Origin: Microcaldota archaeon
GTDB taxonomy: Archaea > Micrarchaeota > Micrarchaeia > Micrarchaeales > Micrarchaeaceae
Direction: 5' to 3'
DNA: 6,854 bases
Assembly: GCA_013330215.1 (NCBI GenBank)
Contig: DUIS01000002.1
Location: forward strand, 1 to 6,854
Part shown: piece by piece, positions 5,619 to 6,854 of the stretch
Layout: every line of letters starts with the position of its first letter
Numbering within the stretch: the stretch's first letter is position 1
Made by a program: the position numbers and the translations under genes
Notes under the pieces: model-generated
The model's database searches: none
Seen by the model: only the letters and a program-made list of their open reading frames with translations
Told to the model about the DNA's origin: nothing

Positions 5619-6392
5619 ATGCAGCCTAATTTTAAGGAGGTTAGACTTGTGGTCGCGGATCTGGACGAAACACTCACAAAAAGCAAGACCGCAATGGACC
5701 CGGAGATGTCAGAACTCATCAGCGAGTTATTGGGCTATAAGGCGTTCGCAGTGATATCGGGAGGCGCATACCCGCAATTCCAGAAGCAATTTGTAGGCTC
5801 CCTTAAAATTTCGGCCGAGAAGGCACGGCGCCTGTACCTTTTGCCCACCTGTGCAACTTCCATGTACATAATGAAGGACGGCCAGTGGGTAAGCGTCTAC
5901 ATCGAAATAATACCTAACGAGACCAAAAAAGAGATTTTTAAGGCATTTGACATGGCATTGGACGAATGGGGGTTCAAGAGGCCCGAAAAGCTATACGGTG
6001 AGTTGATAGAAGACCGAGAGACCCAGATTACCTTTTCGGCGTTCGGACAACTCGCCCCACTGGAATTAAAAGTAACATGGGATCCCGATTCCAAAAAGCG
6101 CCTCGAAATAATAAAGCACCTGGTGAAATACCTGCCCAAGGGCTATCAGGCAAAGATCGGCGGATCCACATCGATAGATGTAACCCGGGAAGGCATAGAC
6201 AAGGGCTACGGGATAAGAAAAATAGAGGAGAAGCTAGGATATAAAAAAGGGGAGATGATCTTCATAGGCGACAAAATCTTCGAGGGAGGGAACGACTATC
6301 CTGTGAAGGCCACGGGGGTTTACTGCATCCAGGTCGCGGATCCCGAAGAGGCCAAGGGCGTCATAAGGCAGATAATTGAGAGCTCAAAGTAA
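5619..6392 (+). CDS. HAD-IIB family hydrolase, phosphomannomutase-like
   Basis: HAD-superfamily enzyme of the IIB type, resembling eukaryotic phosphomannomutase (PMM) and a set of bacterial PMM-like phosphatases. It has 257 residues. Motif I is VVADLDETLT with the catalytic pair D14 and D16; the family more often has DxDGT, so E17 is a variant. Motif II is ISGG (46-49). The cap domain covers about 85-190, with ITFSAFGQ and KIGGSTSIDVTREGIDKGYG, where K195 is the motif III lysine. Motif IV is FIGDKIFEGGNDYPV with D218 and G223-G224-N225-D226, very like the GDKTMPGGND of PMM. All catalytic residues appear present. The substrate is unknown: a sugar-phosphate phosphatase or mutase are both possible. 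ATG 5619 follows AAGGTG (5605-5610). Co-transcription with pcc1 is likely from the 3-base gap. The window's nucleotidyltransferase could use the product of such an enzyme, but the two are not co-transcribed. Confidence 0.87.
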   Translation: MQPNFKEVRLVVADLDETLTKSKTAMDPEMSELISELLGYKAFAVISGGAYPQFQKQFVGSLKISAEKARRLYLLPTCATSMYIMKDGQWVSVYIEIIPNETKKEIFKAFDMALDEWGFKRPEKLYGELIEDRETQITFSAFGQLAPLELKVTWDPDSKKRLEIIKHLVKYLPKGYQAKIGGSTSIDVTREGIDKGYGIRKIEEKLGYKKGEMIFIGDKIFEGGNDYPVKATGVYCIQVADPEEAKGVIRQIIESSK

Positions 6393-6472
6393 TCGGCCAG
6401 CCAAATGGGTCCTTATTAAGGCATTCCAACGACAACCAGCCTTTACTTCTCCAATTCCTCAAAAAGGCAAGG

Positions 6473-6481
6473 TATATAAAA
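6473..6481 (+). promoter_or_regulatory. Promoter of the L3 gene
   Basis: TATATAAAA, preceded by purine-rich AAAAAGGCAAGG (6461-6472, BRE-like), is the strongest promoter in the window. It predicts a start near 6504 and a leader of about 70 bases. A second AT-rich element (ACTATAAATATAATAA, 6488-6503) could give a start near 6522. The 80 bases between the HAD stop at 6392 and this promoter show no other feature I can support. Confidence 0.65.
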
Positions 6482-6525
6482 ACATAGACTATAAATATAA
6501 TAACCACTGACAGCTAGGAACGCCG

Positions 6526-6552
6526 AAAGATCGTCATCAGAGATCTTTTTTT
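6526..6552 (+). promoter_or_regulatory. Hairpin plus T-tract in the L3 leader, possible attenuator
   Basis: AAAGATC (6526-6532) and GATCTTT (6542-6548) are perfect 7-base complements around a 9-base loop, and the right arm runs into seven consecutive T (6546-6552). It sits between the predicted transcript start and the ribosome site AAGGT (6567-6571) of L3. The form is that of an intrinsic terminator, but its place inside a leader suggests a conditional stop or a protein-binding site. Function is inferred. Confidence 0.4.
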
Positions 6553-6576
6553 AACATTAAAACCACAAGGTCTAAC

Positions 6577-6854
6577 ATGCACAGGGGCTCTCTGCAATAT
6601 TGGCATAAGAGGCGCGCAAAGAATCGCCTCCCCAGAGTTCGCTCTCCGCCAAACATAAAAGAGCCTACTGCGCAGAACATCGTGGCGTACAAGGTCGGCA
6701 TGGCCCACGTAGCAATGATCGACGACTCGGAATCGCCCTCGAAGAACCTCGAGATAAGCGCCTCTTGCACAGTCCTAGAGGTGCCGCAGATAGAGATGTA
6801 TGGCGCAAGGTTCTACACTAGGGACATACACGGGTACAGGAAGGCGGCATTCGA
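6577..6854 (+). CDS. rpl3: Large-subunit ribosomal protein uL3 (L3), 5' part only
   Basis: Universal ribosomal protein near the peptidyl-transferase centre; in many archaea it opens the large L3-L4-L23-L2 cluster. The first 92 residues are visible and the frame is open at the right edge. Seen: HRGSLQYWHKRRAKN at the start, LPRVRSPPN (19-27), IVAYKVGMAHVAMIDD (the YKxGMxHV core) and ISASCTVLEVPQIEMYG, all in the archaeal/eukaryotic L3 order. The start ATG 6577 has AAGGT five bases upstream; an in-frame stop lies at 6508 and no other start codon intervenes. The N-terminus is some residues shorter than many archaeal L3 proteins, beginning right at the RGS motif. Confidence 0.95.
   Translation, partial: MHRGSLQYWHKRRAKNRLPRVRSPPNIKEPTAQNIVAYKVGMAHVAMIDDSESPSKNLEISASCTVLEVPQIEMYGARFYTRDIHGYRKAAF

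Noticed and set aside
1..6854. CRISPR array, insertion sequence, toxin-antitoxin pair or defence island
   Set aside because: No regularly spaced direct repeats, transposase or integrase motifs, or nuclease/toxin genes seen; the content is core housekeeping.

Overview
The window looks like a piece of an archaeal chromosome that carries core information-processing genes. The evidence is a set of archaeal/eukaryotic-type proteins (aIF2-alpha, eL42/L44e, eL15/L15e, TFE, GINS51, Pcc1, PAC2 family), a tRNA-Met with archaeal initiator features, TATA boxes about 25 bases ahead of predicted transcript starts, and GGTG-type Shine-Dalgarno sites. The compact layout, AGG/ATA-rich codons, short divergent versions of conserved proteins and lysine-rich tails suggest a small-genome DPANN-type archaeon, perhaps Micrarchaeota. 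That placement is inference; nothing here proves it.

Left half, minus strand, read from right to left: an NDP-sugar pyrophosphorylase-like nucleotidyltransferase (3157-2468); the initiator tRNA-Met (2413-2339); then, behind an AT-rich promoter, a tight operon GINS51 - L44e - aIF2-alpha - PAC2 protein (2215 to beyond base 1). Gaps in this operon are 9 to 14 bases or a 4-base overlap. The PAC2 gene runs off the left edge. The operon joins replication (GINS), the ribosome (L44e), start-tRNA delivery (aIF2-alpha) and a proteasome-chaperone-like protein. The initiator tRNA that aIF2 delivers lies just upstream.

Right half, plus strand: L15e (3275-3835), divergent from the nucleotidyltransferase; an unrecognised 163-residue protein with its own promoter (3919-4410); transcription factor E with a long basic N-terminal extension (4514-5329); KEOPS subunit Pcc1 (5370-5615); a phosphomannomutase-like HAD-IIB protein (5619-6392); and the start of ribosomal protein L3 (6577 to the right edge), which has a hairpin plus T-tract in its leader.

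No stretch over 300 bases lacks a gene. I saw no CRISPR array, insertion sequence, integrase, toxin-antitoxin pair or defence gene. I did not find a clearly new system. The best leads are the TFE basic tail, the unrecognised 163-residue protein, the L3 leader hairpin and an operon from which S27e and Nop10 are missing.
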